Source: Candidatus Cryptobacteroides intestinigallinarum (lineage in GTDB: Bacteria; Bacteroidota; Bacteroidia; Bacteroidales; UBA932). Taken from it: 64,000 bases of DNA. The stretch covers positions 1 through 64,000 of the forward strand of contig JADIMK010000068.1 of assembly GCA_017694785.1 (NCBI GenBank), read 5' to 3'. The notes under the pieces are model-generated. The model had not been told where the DNA came from. It saw only the letters and a list, made by a program, of their open reading frames with translations, and made no database searches. A program made the position numbers and the translations under genes. Shown in pieces: positions 8,371-18,200 of this stretch. Every line of letters starts with the position of its first letter. Position 1 is the stretch's first letter.

Positions 8371-9321
8371 TTATTGCTTGGCGATATTCTCTCTCATCTC
8401 GGTATCGGCCTGGATATTCTTGATCTTGTAATAATCCATTATGCCGAGATTGCCGCTGCGGAATGCCTCTGCCATCGCAAGAGGGATCTGGGCTTCTGCT
8501 TCGATCACCTTTGCCCTGGCTTCCTGAGCCTTCGCCTTCATCTCCTGCTCCTGGGCAACAGCCATCGCCCTGCGCTCTTCAGCACGTGCCTGGGCTATGT
8601 TCTTGTCGGCTTCAGCCTGGTCCATCTGAAGGACAGCCCCGATATTCTTTCCTATGTCGATGTCAGCGATGTCTATGGAAAGTATTTCAAAGGCAGTACC
8701 TGAGTCAAGGCCCTTGTTCAGGACAACCTTTGATATTGAATCCGGATTTTCAAGCACAAGCTTATGGCTCTCGGCAGAACCGATGCTGGAAACGATGCCT
8801 TCGCCTACTCGTGCCAGTACCGTCTCTTCTCCGGCACCTCCGACAAGCTGACGGATATTTGCACGCACAGTGACCCTGGCCTTTGCTATCAGCTGTATTC
8901 CGTCCTTTGCGACAGCTGTCACAGGAGGAGTATTGATGACCTTTGGATTGACTGACATCTGCACTGCCTCAAAGACATCCCTTCCGGCGAGATCTATTGC
9001 AGCAGCCATCTTGAAATCCAGTGAGATATTTGCCTTGTCGGCTGAAATCAGTGCATTTACAACCTTAGGTACATTTCCTTTTGCAAGATAATGGGCTTCA
9101 AGTTCATTTGCATCAAGCTTTAGTCCAGCCTTGGTTCCCGTGACCATAGCCATTACTATTGTTCCTGGCGGGACCTTCCTCCACCTCATCAGTACAAGCT
9201 GGATAAGGGATATCCTTACTCCGGAAATCAAGGCCTGGAACCATAGGGTGACAGGGAAAAACCAAAGGAAAATGATCAGGCCGACTATTGCTATCGCGAC
9301 CCATACAGCTATCATTGCCAT
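8371..9321 (-). CDS. floA: flotillin-like protein FloA
   Basis: Membrane-scaffold protein of the FloA (UPF0365) family that organises ordered membrane domains (316 aa, the usual family length). Two adjacent hydrophobic segments (about 2-20 and 25-45) form the membrane anchor. The PHB/SPFH-like domain follows ([39 protein letters not shown]). The C-terminal part is a helical region with many Ala-Glu-Ala repeats ([20 protein letters not shown]), as in other FloA proteins. It lies 100 bases downstream of nfeD on the same strand, the classic NfeD-flotillin pairing. Confidence 0.95.
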   Translation of the reverse strand: MAMIAVWVAIAIVGLIIFLWFFPVTLWFQALISGVRISLIQLVLMRWRKVPPGTIVMAMVTGTKAGLKLDANELEAHYLAKGNVPKVVNALISADKANISLDFKMAAAIDLAGRDVFEAVQMSVNPKVINTPPVTAVAKDGIQLIAKARVTVRANIRQLVGGAGEETVLARVGEGIVSSIGSAESHKLVLENPDSISKVVLNKGLDSGTAFEILSIDIADIDIGKNIGAVLQMDQAEADKNIAQARAEERRAMAVAQEQEMKAKAQEARAKVIEAEAQIPLAMAEAFRSGNLGIMDYYKIKNIQADTEMRENIAKQ

Positions 9322-9421
9322 AAAATCTGAATTTGTTGATTATTGTTTATTTGTGTCTATCCGTTGCTGTCAGGACATTTCTCCTTATTCCACAGGGGGA
9401 CCGATCTGAGCGGTGTCTGCA

Positions 9422-9892
9422 TCAGAAGTCCTTTTCGACAGGTTTCACATATACTTTGTTGTCTTCTATCATGACGACTTCTATCTCTGTACCTGGATCG
9501 ATGATGCCCTCCAGAGACTTTACTTCGCAAGTACTGTCACCGATCTTTGCAGTCCCCATGGGAGCAAGACGGGTAAGTGTGACACCTGAATCCCCGACAG
9601 CAAGCTTGCCTTCATCGAAGAACTGGATCTTGGAGTCAATGTTGGTATTGAGAGCCAGCTTCTTCCATGTCTTTGCCCGGAGGACATATACTGTCAGACC
9701 GAGCAGGAGTACGACGTTGACTACAGTGACTATCGTACCTGCAGTATTTCCAAATTCATGGAAAGCATAGAAGCATGATCCTCCGAGAGATACAAGCCCC
9801 AGTATCCCGGCCACACCGATACCCGGGATAAGCAGAATTTCAGCCAGGATAAGGACAATACCGACTGCTATCAGGATAATTACAAATGCCAT
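9422..9892 (-). CDS. NfeD-like membrane protein, partner of FloA
   Basis: Short NfeD-family protein (156 aa) without the ClpP-class protease domain of long forms. Three to four hydrophobic segments occupy residues about 1-75 (ILLIPGIGVAGILGLVSLGG), followed by a soluble OB-fold NfeD domain (about 95-155) with the typical GTAKIGDSTCEVKSLEG strand pattern. NfeD proteins associate with flotillin/stomatin family proteins. The ATG at 9892 is chosen over 9922 because the promoter -7 box (9901-9908) overlaps the longer version. Confidence 0.88.
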   Translation of the reverse strand: MAFVIILIAVGIVLILAEILLIPGIGVAGILGLVSLGGSCFYAFHEFGNTAGTIVTVVNVVLLLGLTVYVLRAKTWKKLALNTNIDSKIQFFDEGKLAVGDSGVTLTRLAPMGTAKIGDSTCEVKSLEGIIDPGTEIEVVMIEDNKVYVKPVEKDF

Positions 9893-9900
9893 AATATAGA

Positions 9901-9930
9901 CAAAGTTAGCATTTTGATACAATTTTCAAA
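9901..9930 (-). promoter_or_regulatory. promoter of nfeD-floA
   Basis: Minus strand TTTG (9927-9930), 18-base spacer, TAACTTTG (9901-9908). Only 8 bases separate the -7 box from the ATG at 9892, so the mRNA would have almost no leader. Confidence 0.65.
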
Positions 9931-10011
9931 AAACGGGGCTACGATTTCCCCATAATGAGCCAGGCCTATGTTCTCATCATCATCGAGCCCTGTCATTACT
10001 GAGGCCTGCCC

Positions 10012-11907
10012 TCATTGTTGGGCATCAGTCTTCTCCGAAGTCACAGTCACATCAGAGACCCCTGCGGCCCGGACAGCTGCTGCGGCCTCTTCCGCTTTGG
10101 CCTCCGCAGAGAAAGGGCCTGCCACATATGTGACCTGACCATCCTTTTCAGACTTGGCTATATCCTTTGCCCCGAACTGCCCAAGAGCCTTGAGAGCTAC
10201 ATCTGGAAGAATCCCGCCCTCAGGAGACATTTCGATCCTGTATGTCACTGATGTCTGATTTTCCTTCTCAAGGGCCTTGGCCTCAGCCATCTTTATCACT
10301 TTCCCGTCATAGAAAGGGACGATATATGCCGTCTTGAAACCAGCCTTCTTGACAGCATTCAGCCTGGCAAGCACATCGTTGTAGGTGCGGAACACCCCGA
10401 CACGATAAATGTACTTTCCTGAGGCCGTCCGTGTCTCGAACACAGGAGACAGTCCCTTCAGCTGCGAAGTCTTTGCCTTTGAAGAAAGTATGCACATCTG
10501 TATCTGGTATACAAGCCCGTCCGGCAAGGTGTTGTCTTCAGCGAAACGTCCTTCCGGCAGAATCATGAACGAATAGTCGAATTTCTTTACTGGAACTTCA
10601 AATTTCATCTCCGGCATCTTTCCCGGATTCATCCTTGTGAATGCAAATCCTGCAGATGCACCGACCACTTCCCTGTCTGATTCAGCCTGCAGCTTGTCCG
10701 GATCGATGACCACACCGTTGAAAAGGAATTCCATCTCTATCTTCTGAAGCTCTTCCATAGCTCTGGAAAGAGAATCCTGCAGTCCCGGGAGCCTCATCTC
10801 CTGTGCCTGGATCCTCTCCTGTAGCATAGCTCTGTCTGCCTCCGTCACATCTCCAGAGGCAGCTGCCTGACGGTCACTGTCGATTGTCGCCATGCAGCTG
10901 TACAGGGAGTCCCTGCAGCTGCGCACTTCGGCAACCTTAAGCATGTAGCGCTGAGTATCAGGGTTTTCAGGAATAGAATCAGAGGCAGAGCCACGGGAAT
11001 CCACTGACGGCATATCTTCGTCTGGATCCAGGCTGCATATATGTCTCAGTACACCGGTATCAGTGATTTCCTTGCGGACCGGCATCGGATCGTATTCAAG
11101 CACATATACATAGACGCTGTCCTTGCTGCACGCCCTGTTTGAGGCGAAGATCGTATATTTCCCGTCCGCTGTGTTCATGTAAAGGAAATCATCGGCAGGG
11201 GAAGAGAACGGAAGTCCCATGTTCTGAGGCTCACCCCACTCCCCTCTGGCCTCATCCCAGACCGACATGTATATGTCATAGCCTCCGATTCCGTAAAGGC
11301 CTGAGGAAGAGAAATACATGGTCTTGCCGTCAGGTGAAAGCATAGGGCAGATCTCATCGGCAGAGGATGTCATCGACTCTGTGAGCATGGATGGGATACT
11401 CCACAGGGAGTCACGGAACTCTGTCATGTATATGTTCATTGCTCCGGATATGTCCGGTGCAGAATAATAAAGTTTATCTCCGGGATCGGGAGAAGCTACA
11501 TGTCCCGGTATGAATGTGGCACGGCTGAATGCGCATGTGCCGGCTGTGTCAAGCTGGTTCGGGACAGGCACCCAGCTCCTGTCAGGCAACGGATAGAAAA
11601 GATAGAATTCATCAAGGGTAAATCCATGCCTTGCCACTACCTTCGGCTCAGACACAAAACCCGCCATGCTTTCTCCGTTTTCCGCAAGAAGGAGCTTGTC
11701 TCCTATCCTGAGACTAAGCATGGAATCAGAAGCACAGGCTGAAGCCTCGGCATAGATTGCGGCTGCTTCACTGAAACGGTATTCCTTCCTGAGGGAATCT
11801 GCCCTTGACATAAGCATCACAGCACTGCTGTCCTGTGCCGCAAGTTCCGCAGAACCAAGGAACAAGACCGACAATACCGCCGGAATACACGACAAATATG
11901 CTTTCAT
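10012..11907 (-). CDS. secreted PD40 beta-propeller protein with C-terminal SPOR-like repeats
   Basis: Periplasmic protein of about 631 aa. Signal peptide to about residue 25 (LGSAELAAQ). A short helical TPR-like segment follows (SLRKEYRFSEAAAIYAEA). PD40/WD40-like propeller units are at about 140-270, with the hallmark SPDGKTMYFSSSG and IGGYDIYMS. A coiled-coil segment spans about 330-400 (RIQAQEMRLPGLQDSLSRA). Two SPOR-like modules end the protein (VYQIQMCILSSKAK..., YRIEMSPEGGILP...); SPOR domains bind denuded peptidoglycan. It resembles the PorE group of cell-surface proteins but lacks the OmpA C-terminal domain. Start could also be the in-frame ATG at 11925. Single gene, divergent from secDF. 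Confidence 0.8.
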   Translation of the reverse strand: MKAYLSCIPAVLSVLFLGSAELAAQDSSAVMLMSRADSLRKEYRFSEAAAIYAEASACASDSMLSLRIGDKLLLAENGESMAGFVSEPKVVARHGFTLDEFYLFYPLPDRSWVPVPNQLDTAGTCAFSRATFIPGHVASPDPGDKLYYSAPDISGAMNIYMTEFRDSLWSIPSMLTESMTSSADEICPMLSPDGKTMYFSSSGLYGIGGYDIYMSVWDEARGEWGEPQNMGLPFSSPADDFLYMNTADGKYTIFASNRACSKDSVYVYVLEYDPMPVRKEITDTGVLRHICSLDPDEDMPSVDSRGSASDSIPENPDTQRYMLKVAEVRSCRDSLYSCMATIDSDRQAAASGDVTEADRAMLQERIQAQEMRLPGLQDSLSRAMEELQKIEMEFLFNGVVIDPDKLQAESDREVVGASAGFAFTRMNPGKMPEMKFEVPVKKFDYSFMILPEGRFAEDNTLPDGLVYQIQMCILSSKAKTSQLKGLSPVFETRTASGKYIYRVGVFRTYNDVLARLNAVKKAGFKTAYIVPFYDGKVIKMAEAKALEKENQTSVTYRIEMSPEGGILPDVALKALGQFGAKDIAKSEKDGQVTYVAGPFSAEAKAEEAAAAVRAAGVSDVTVTSEKTDAQQ

Positions 11908-11935
11908 TTTGTTTTTCTCGCTCATTTACAAGCAA

Positions 11936-11943
11936 CAAAAATA
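11936..11943 (-). promoter_or_regulatory. -7 box of the PD40/SPOR gene
   Basis: Minus strand TATTTTTG, a TAnnTTTG match, 28 bases before the ATG at 11907. It favours that start over 11925. Confidence 0.5.
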
Positions 11944-11973
11944 AGAAATACTTTATTTATAAGAAAAAAATAG

Positions 11974-12060
11974 TAAATTTGCGCACTATTTTGCGGCCGG
12001 GAATACCCGTGCCGGCAATATTGTGCATATTGTCTCCCGAACGGAGAATAGTGGATATCA
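11974..12060 (+). promoter_or_regulatory. secDF promoter and structured leader
   Basis: TAAATTTG (11974-11981) is a -7 box; the leader to the ATG at 12084 is about 100 bases. It holds an imperfect hairpin built on TTGCGGCCGGG / CCCGTGCCGGCAA (about 11991-12018) and a short CTCC-CGAAC-GGAG hairpin (about 12032-12044). Neither has a T-tract. Translational control of secDF is possible but unproven. Confidence 0.45.
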
Positions 12061-12083
12061 GATAAACTAACAACAATAACATT

Positions 12084-15000
12084 ATGCAAAGTAAAGGTGC
12101 TATCAGATTTCTGGCAATCATCCTTGCCCTGGTATGTCTCTGGCAGCTTTCGTTTACCCTTGTGACCAAGATACAGGAGAACAAGGCTGCGAAATATGCA
12201 GAGAAAGCAGTGGCGGAATTCCAGCAGTCAGCAGAATTCAGCAATGTTCCCGAAGAAGACAAGGCTTTCTGCATCGATTCGATCAGCAAAGTGGAGAACA
12301 GGAGGTACATCGATTCCATCTCAACAGAAAAAGTCTATTTCGGCTACACTTACAAAGACGTTAAGGAAAAAGAGATCAACCTCGGTCTGGACCTCAAGGG
12401 CGGTATGAACGTCATGCTCCAGGTACAGCTTGAGGATCTTGTACGTGCCCTTTCAGGCAACAACCAGTCCCCTGAATTTTCTCAGGCCCTCGCTCTTGCC
12501 TATGAGCGCAGCGTAAATTCCAGGGCCGATTTCATCACTCTCTTCCAGGAAGCATGGAAGGAGGTCGGCGGTGGACAGAGGCTTGCGCAGATCTTCGGCA
12601 CATACGAGATGAGAGACAAGATCAAGCCTGAATCTTCAGATGATGAGGTAATCGCAGTCATCCGTGAAGAGGCAGAGAGCGCAATATCCAACTCATTCAA
12701 CGTCCTGAGAAACCGTATCGACCGTTTCGGAGTGACACAGCCTAGCATCCAGAAGATAGGCAACAGCGGAAGGATCCTGGTCGAGCTCCCTGGTGTCAAG
12801 GAACCTGAGCGTGTAAGGAAACTCCTCCAGGGAACAGCCTCACTCGAATTCTGGGCTACTTACGAGAACAGCGAGATCTTCCCGTTTCTCCAGGAAGCCA
12901 ACACTACTCTTGCAGGCATCCTAGGGGAAAACGATACGACAGCAACAGCTGAGACTGAAGCCGTTGCTTCCGCTGAGACAGAGGGTACTTCTGTAGACTC
13001 TCTCCTCAACGAGGAGCTCCAGAACCAGGCCGCTGACAGCCAGGAATATGAGCAGTACAAGAAGCAGAATCCTCTCTTCGCTGCCCTCCAGCCTGCAATG
13101 TTCAACGGAAGGCTTGCTTCAGGTGCATGCATCGGATATGCAAACTATACAGATACAGCACAGATCAACCGCTGGCTGAAAATGCCGCAGATAGCATCTC
13201 TCTTCCCGCCTGAGTTCAAGGCATACTGGACAGTGAAGCCATCAGCTTATATCCAGGGAGGCAACGCATATGAGCTCGTGGCAATCAAGGCAACCTCAAG
13301 GGACGGACAGGCTCCTCTCGACGGTGGTGCTGTGACTGACGCACGTGTACAATACGGAAACAACGGCGGAAACCCTAACGTATCAATGACCATGAACGCC
13401 GAGGGTGCCAACATCTGGGCCAGGATGACAAAGGACAACATCGGACGCCAGATCGCCATCGTACTCGACGGCATGGTATATTCATACCCTGTAGTCAATA
13501 CAGAAATCACAGGAGGAAGCTCTGAGATCACCGGCAACTTCACTCTTGAAGAGGCTGAAGACCTTGCAAACGTCCTCAAGTCAGGTAAGCTTCCTGCACC
13601 TGCCACAATCATACAGGAACAGGTCGTAGGACCATCCCTCGGAGCTGAGTCAATCAACGCAGGTCTCATATCATTCGCCATCGCGTTCCTTCTCGTGCTC
13701 CTCTACATGGCATTCTTCTACCATGGTGCAGGTCTTGTTGCAGATGTTGCGCTCCTGTGCAACGTGCTTCTGCTTCTCGGTTCGCTCGTATCATTCGGAG
13801 CAGTGCTCACGCTGCCTGGTATCGCAGGTCTTGTCCTGACACTCGGTATGGCGGTCGATGCCAACGTCATCATCTATGAAAGGATCAAGGAAGAGCTCCG
13901 TGCCGGCAAGGGCCTGAGCAAGGCAATTGCAGACGGATACTCAAACGCATACTCAGCCATCATAGACGGACAGCTCACCACCATCATCACCGGTATCGTA
14001 CTCTTCATCTTCGGTTCCGGTCCTGTACAGGGCTTCGCCACTACGCTGATCATAGGTATCATCACTTCAATCCTGACATCTATCTTCATCTCAAGGCTCA
14101 TATTCGAAGACAGGCTTGCAAAGGGCAAGAACATCACATTCGACAACAAGTTCACCCGCGACCTTCTCCAGAATACGCACTTCAACTTCCTCAGCAAGAG
14201 GAAATACACTTATACAATCTCCGGAATCGTGATCATCATATGCATCGTATCGATGTTCACAAAGGGCTTTACATACGGTGTTGACTTCACCGGAGGACGT
14301 ACCTTTGTGGTAAGGTTCGACCAGCCGGTATCCACTGAAGAGGTCAGGGAAGCCACAATCGCAGCATTCAGTGCAGCTGACGAGGCAGACCAGACACAGA
14401 GCTACGGTTCTGCAGTGGAAGTAAAGCAGTTCGGAGGTGAAAGCCAGATGAAGATCACCACCCAGTACAAGGTCACTGAAGAGTCTACGGAAGTTGATGC
14501 AGAGGTAGAGCAGATCCTCTACAATGCATTGAAAGGCTTCTTCGCCGAGGACCTCACTCTGGATGAGTTCACATCAACACTTGAGAACCCTAACGGTATC
14601 ATCAGTTCAGACAAGGTCGGCCCTACTATCGCAAATGACACGAAGAGCGATGCTATCATCGCTGTCATCATAGCTCTGTTCGCAATCTTCGTCTACATAG
14701 CCGTAAGGTTCAAGAAGTGGACTTGGGGATTCGGTGGAGTCGTCGGACTTGCACATACCGCGATCATCGTGATAGGCTTCTTCTCACTCTTCTCAGGAAT
14801 ACTTCCATTCAGCCTTGATGTCGACCAGACATTCATTGCTGCCATCCTGACAATCATCGGTTATGCAATCAACGATACCGTGGTCATCTTCGACAGGATC
14901 AGGGAATCCAAGACTCTCCATCCTAAGATGCCACTCATTGACAATGCGAATGCAGCACTCAACAGTACGCTTTCACGTACAATGAACACTTCATTGACAA

Positions 15001-15185
15001 CCCTAGTCGTAATGCTTGCAATCGCAATCTTCGGCGGTGAGGTCATCAGAGGTCTTGCAGTTGCCCTCGTCCTCGGTATTGCAATCGGAACATACGCTTC
15101 CCTCTTCATCGCTACACCGCTCATGTATGACGTGACAATGTGGTCTGAGAGAAGAAAGGCAGCCAAGGAAGCAGCCAGAAAATAA
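12084..15185 (+). CDS. secDF: protein translocase subunit SecDF (fused)
   Basis: Inner-membrane RND-type subunit that uses the proton gradient to pull exported proteins through SecYEG. SecD and SecF are fused into a single 1033-aa chain, as is usual in Bacteroidota. The SecD part has an N-terminal helix, the DLKGGMNVMLQV motif (about 104-115), a large periplasmic P1 head, and the membrane block GLVLTLGMAVDANVIIYERI (split here at 20 residues). The SecF part begins with GIVIIICIVSMF, carries YGVDFTGGRTF, and ends with the second six-helix block including TIIGYAINDTVVIFDRIRES. An acidic, Ala/Thr/Ser-rich insertion (about 275-315) lies in the SecD periplasmic region. A strong terminator follows. 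Confidence 0.97.
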   Translation: MQSKGAIRFLAIILALVCLWQLSFTLVTKIQENKAAKYAEKAVAEFQQSAEFSNVPEEDKAFCIDSISKVENRRYIDSISTEKVYFGYTYKDVKEKEINLGLDLKGGMNVMLQVQLEDLVRALSGNNQSPEFSQALALAYERSVNSRADFITLFQEAWKEVGGGQRLAQIFGTYEMRDKIKPESSDDEVIAVIREEAESAISNSFNVLRNRIDRFGVTQPSIQKIGNSGRILVELPGVKEPERVRKLLQGTASLEFWATYENSEIFPFLQEANTTLAGILGENDTTATAETEAVASAETEGTSVDSLLNEELQNQAADSQEYEQYKKQNPLFAALQPAMFNGRLASGACIGYANYTDTAQINRWLKMPQIASLFPPEFKAYWTVKPSAYIQGGNAYELVAIKATSRDGQAPLDGGAVTDARVQYGNNGGNPNVSMTMNAEGANIWARMTKDNIGRQIAIVLDGMVYSYPVVNTEITGGSSEITGNFTLEEAEDLANVLKSGKLPAPATIIQEQVVGPSLGAESINAGLISFAIAFLLVLLYMAFFYHGAGLVADVALLCNVLLLLGSLVSFGAVLTLPGIAGLVLTLGMAVDANVIIYERIKEELRAGKGLSKAIADGYSNAYSAIIDGQLTTIITGIVLFIFGSGPVQGFATTLIIGIITSILTSIFISRLIFEDRLAKGKNITFDNKFTRDLLQNTHFNFLSKRKYTYTISGIVIIICIVSMFTKGFTYGVDFTGGRTFVVRFDQPVSTEEVREATIAAFSAADEADQTQSYGSAVEVKQFGGESQMKITTQYKVTEESTEVDAEVEQILYNALKGFFAEDLTLDEFTSTLENPNGIISSDKVGPTIANDTKSDAIIAVIIALFAIFVYIAVRFKKWTWGFGGVVGLAHTAIIVIGFFSLFSGILPFSLDVDQTFIAAILTIIGYAINDTVVIFDRIRESKTLHPKMPLIDNANAALNSTLSRTMNTSLTTLVVMLAIAIFGGEVIRGLAVALVLGIAIGTYASLFIATPLMYDVTMWSERRKAAKEAARK

Positions 15186-15206
15186 CTTTTTGATTCACAT
15201 ATGATT

Positions 15207-15241
15207 GAAGGCAGTCCATTCAGGGCTGCCTTCTTTTTTTA
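15207..15241 (+). terminator. terminator of secDF
   Basis: Inverted repeat GAAGGCAGTCC (15207-15217) / GGGCTGCCTTC (15223-15233) followed by eight Ts. Confidence 0.92.
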
Positions 15242-15264
15242 TTGCCGGACGAGCTTATTTTGAG

Positions 15265-15272
15265 TATATTTG
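15265..15272 (+). promoter_or_regulatory. -7 box of dnaE
   Basis: TATATTTG, 24 bases before the dnaE ATG at 15297 and just after the secDF terminator. No clear -33 TTTG at the normal spacing. Confidence 0.5.
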
Positions 15273-15296
15273 CCTTCCTTTTAAACATCCTCAGCA

Positions 15297-18200
15297 ATGT
15301 CATTTGTCCACCTTCATGTCCACACCCAGTATTCGATACTGGATGGCCAGTCTTCAATCGAGAATCTTTTCAACAGAGCCGAAGAACTGGGTATGCCAGG
15401 TCTTGCCATCACCGACCACGGCAACATGTACGGTGTGAAGGAATTCTTCAAGTTCGCGAAGAAACATTCTTCTGTAAAGCCTATCATAGGCTGCGAAATA
15501 TATGTCACCAGACACTATGACCATAAGCTCAAGGACAAGGACCACAAGGAATATTACCATCTCATCCTCCTGGCCAAGAACTACAACGGCTACAAGAACC
15601 TGATGAAGATAGTCTCTACAGGCCATATCGAGGGCATGTACTACAAGCCTAGGGTAAGCCACGAGGTAGTGGAGAAATATGCGAAAGATCTGATCTGCTG
15701 CTCCGCATGTATCGCAGGAGAAATCCCGAGAAACATAATCAACGGAGACATGGCTGCAGCAGAAAAAGCTGTGGAATGGCACAAGAAAGTCTTCGGAGAC
15801 GATTATTATCTCGAAGTGCAGCTGCACAGGACAGAGATTCCGGGACAGTCCCAGGAAGTCTATGAGAGGCAGAAAATAGCCCTGGAAGGAATAATAGAAC
15901 TTTCCAGAAAGACAGGAGTGAAGATAGTCGCTACAAACGATGCCCACTTCGTGCGGAAAGAGGACGGACCTGCGCACGACAGACTCATCTGTCTGACGAC
16001 AAATGCATTCCTGAATGATGAAAAGAGACTCCGCTACACACAGCAGGAATACCTCAAGAGTGAGGAGGAGATGGCAGCCCTCTTCCCTGACCACCCTGAA
16101 TTCCTTGCAAATACGCTTGAAGTCTGTGACAAGATAGAGAAATACACGATCGACCGCGGTCACGTACTGCCTATATTCAGAATAGATCCGGACTTTCTGA
16201 AGGATGTGGACAAGTACCTTGAGAAATACAAGGATATCATAGATGCCGGCCGCTGCGACAAGGAAGGCAACGACAGAGGTGTGGACTTCACGCATTCAGT
16301 CGCTTATCTGTGCCACCTGTGCTACCAGGGAGCTGAAAAGAGATACGGTACCCTCGACCAGGAGCAGGCCGAAAGGATAGACTTTGAACTCAAGACCATC
16401 AGCAGGATGGGCTTCCCTGACTACTTCCTCATAGTACAGGACTTCATATCCGCAGCCAGGAGAAACGGGATCTCCGTTGGACCGGGACGTGGTTCAGCGG
16501 CCGGCTCGGCAGTGGCATACTGCCTTGGTATCACCAATATAGACCCTATCAGATACCAGCTCCTTTTCGAGCGTTTCCTCAACCCGGACCGTATATCGAT
16601 GCCGGATATAGACATCGACTTCGATGATGACGGACGATACAGGGTATTCAAATATGTCGAGGACACATACGGCAAAGACCATATATCGCATGTGATCACC
16701 TTCGGCACAATGGCTGCCAAGATGGCCATCAAGGATGTAGCCAGGGTGAGCAACATGCCTGTGGACGAGTCCACGAGGCTCACAAAGATGATCCCGGACA
16801 GGCCGATAAAGGTCAAGGAGACCGTAGAGCTACCATATACAGATGAGGATGAGGAGCTTGAGGAAGGATTCAAGATCATAGAGAAAGAGGAAGAGATACC
16901 GGATCCGGAGCATGAGGGGAAGAAGATAAAGGTCACAAGGAAATACAAGAAAGGCATTGTGGAGAAAGACTACAAGCCTACTCTGAAGAACTGCCTAAAG
17001 TTTGTGGATGAACTCAGGAACGAGTATGAGAACGGCTCAGAACTGACGAAGGATGTCATAAAATATGCACTTAAGCTCGAAGGATGCATAAGGCAGACAG
17101 GAGTGCATGCCTGCGCCATGATCATCGGCCGAGGCGACCTTACCGACTATATCCCTATCAGCATTGCTGCAGACAAGGCTACAGGAGAAGATGTCTGGGT
17201 GTCACAGTACGAAGGATGCTTCATCGAGGATGTCGGAATGCTGAAGATGGACTTCCTCGGCCTGCGTACACTCTCAATCATCAAGGAGTGCCTTGAAAAT
17301 ATCCGCAAACGCCACGGCATAGAGATCGACATAGAGAAGATACCTATAGACGATCCTGAGACCTATGCCCTGTACAGCCGCGGAGACACCACCAGCGTGT
17401 TCCAGTTCGAGTCTGAAGGTATGAAACAATGGCTGCAGAAGCTCGAACCTACAAGGTTTGAAGACCTGATAGCCATGAATGCCCTCTACAGACCAGGTCC
17501 TATGGACTATATCCCGTCGTTCGTAGACAGGAAGCAGGGCCGGCAGAAGATCGAATATGACCTTCCTGAGATGGAGGAATTCCTCCAGGATACATACGGT
17601 ATCACAGTCTACCAGGAGCAGGTCATGCTTCTGTCCCAGAAGCTTGCCGGATTCACAAAAGGAGAAGCCGACAAGCTGAGGAAAGCCATGGGAAAAAAGC
17701 AGCTGGATGTGCTGGAATCCCTGCATGACAAGTTCATAAACGGAGGAAAGAAGAACGGACATCCTGAGAAGATCCTCAAGAAGATATGGAAAGACTGGAG
17801 GAAATTCGCCCAGTATGCATTCAACAAGTCCCATGCGACCTGCTATGCCTGGGTAAGCTACCAGACCGGATGGCTCAAGGCTCATTATCCTGCTGAATTC
17901 CAGGCTGCCAACCTGAGCAAGAATCTCTCCAACATGGATGAGATCAAGAAGATAATGGATGATGCCAAGAAGTCGAAGATCAAGGTGCTCAATCCGGATA
18001 TCAACGAGAGTGACTCCCGCTTTACGGTCAACAAGGAAGGCAACATACGCTTCGGACTCGGTGGAATCAAGGGCTTCGGTGAAAACATTGTTGCCGCTAT
18101 CCTCAAGGAAAGGGCTGAGAACGGCAGCTTCCAGGACATCTTTGACTTTGCCGAAAGGATGGCGGGGACAGTCAACAGGAAAGCCTATGATGCACTCCTG

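Noticed and set aside
15354..16295. 313-codon open frame opposite dnaE
   Set aside because: Antisense shadow of the PHP/palm region of dnaE.
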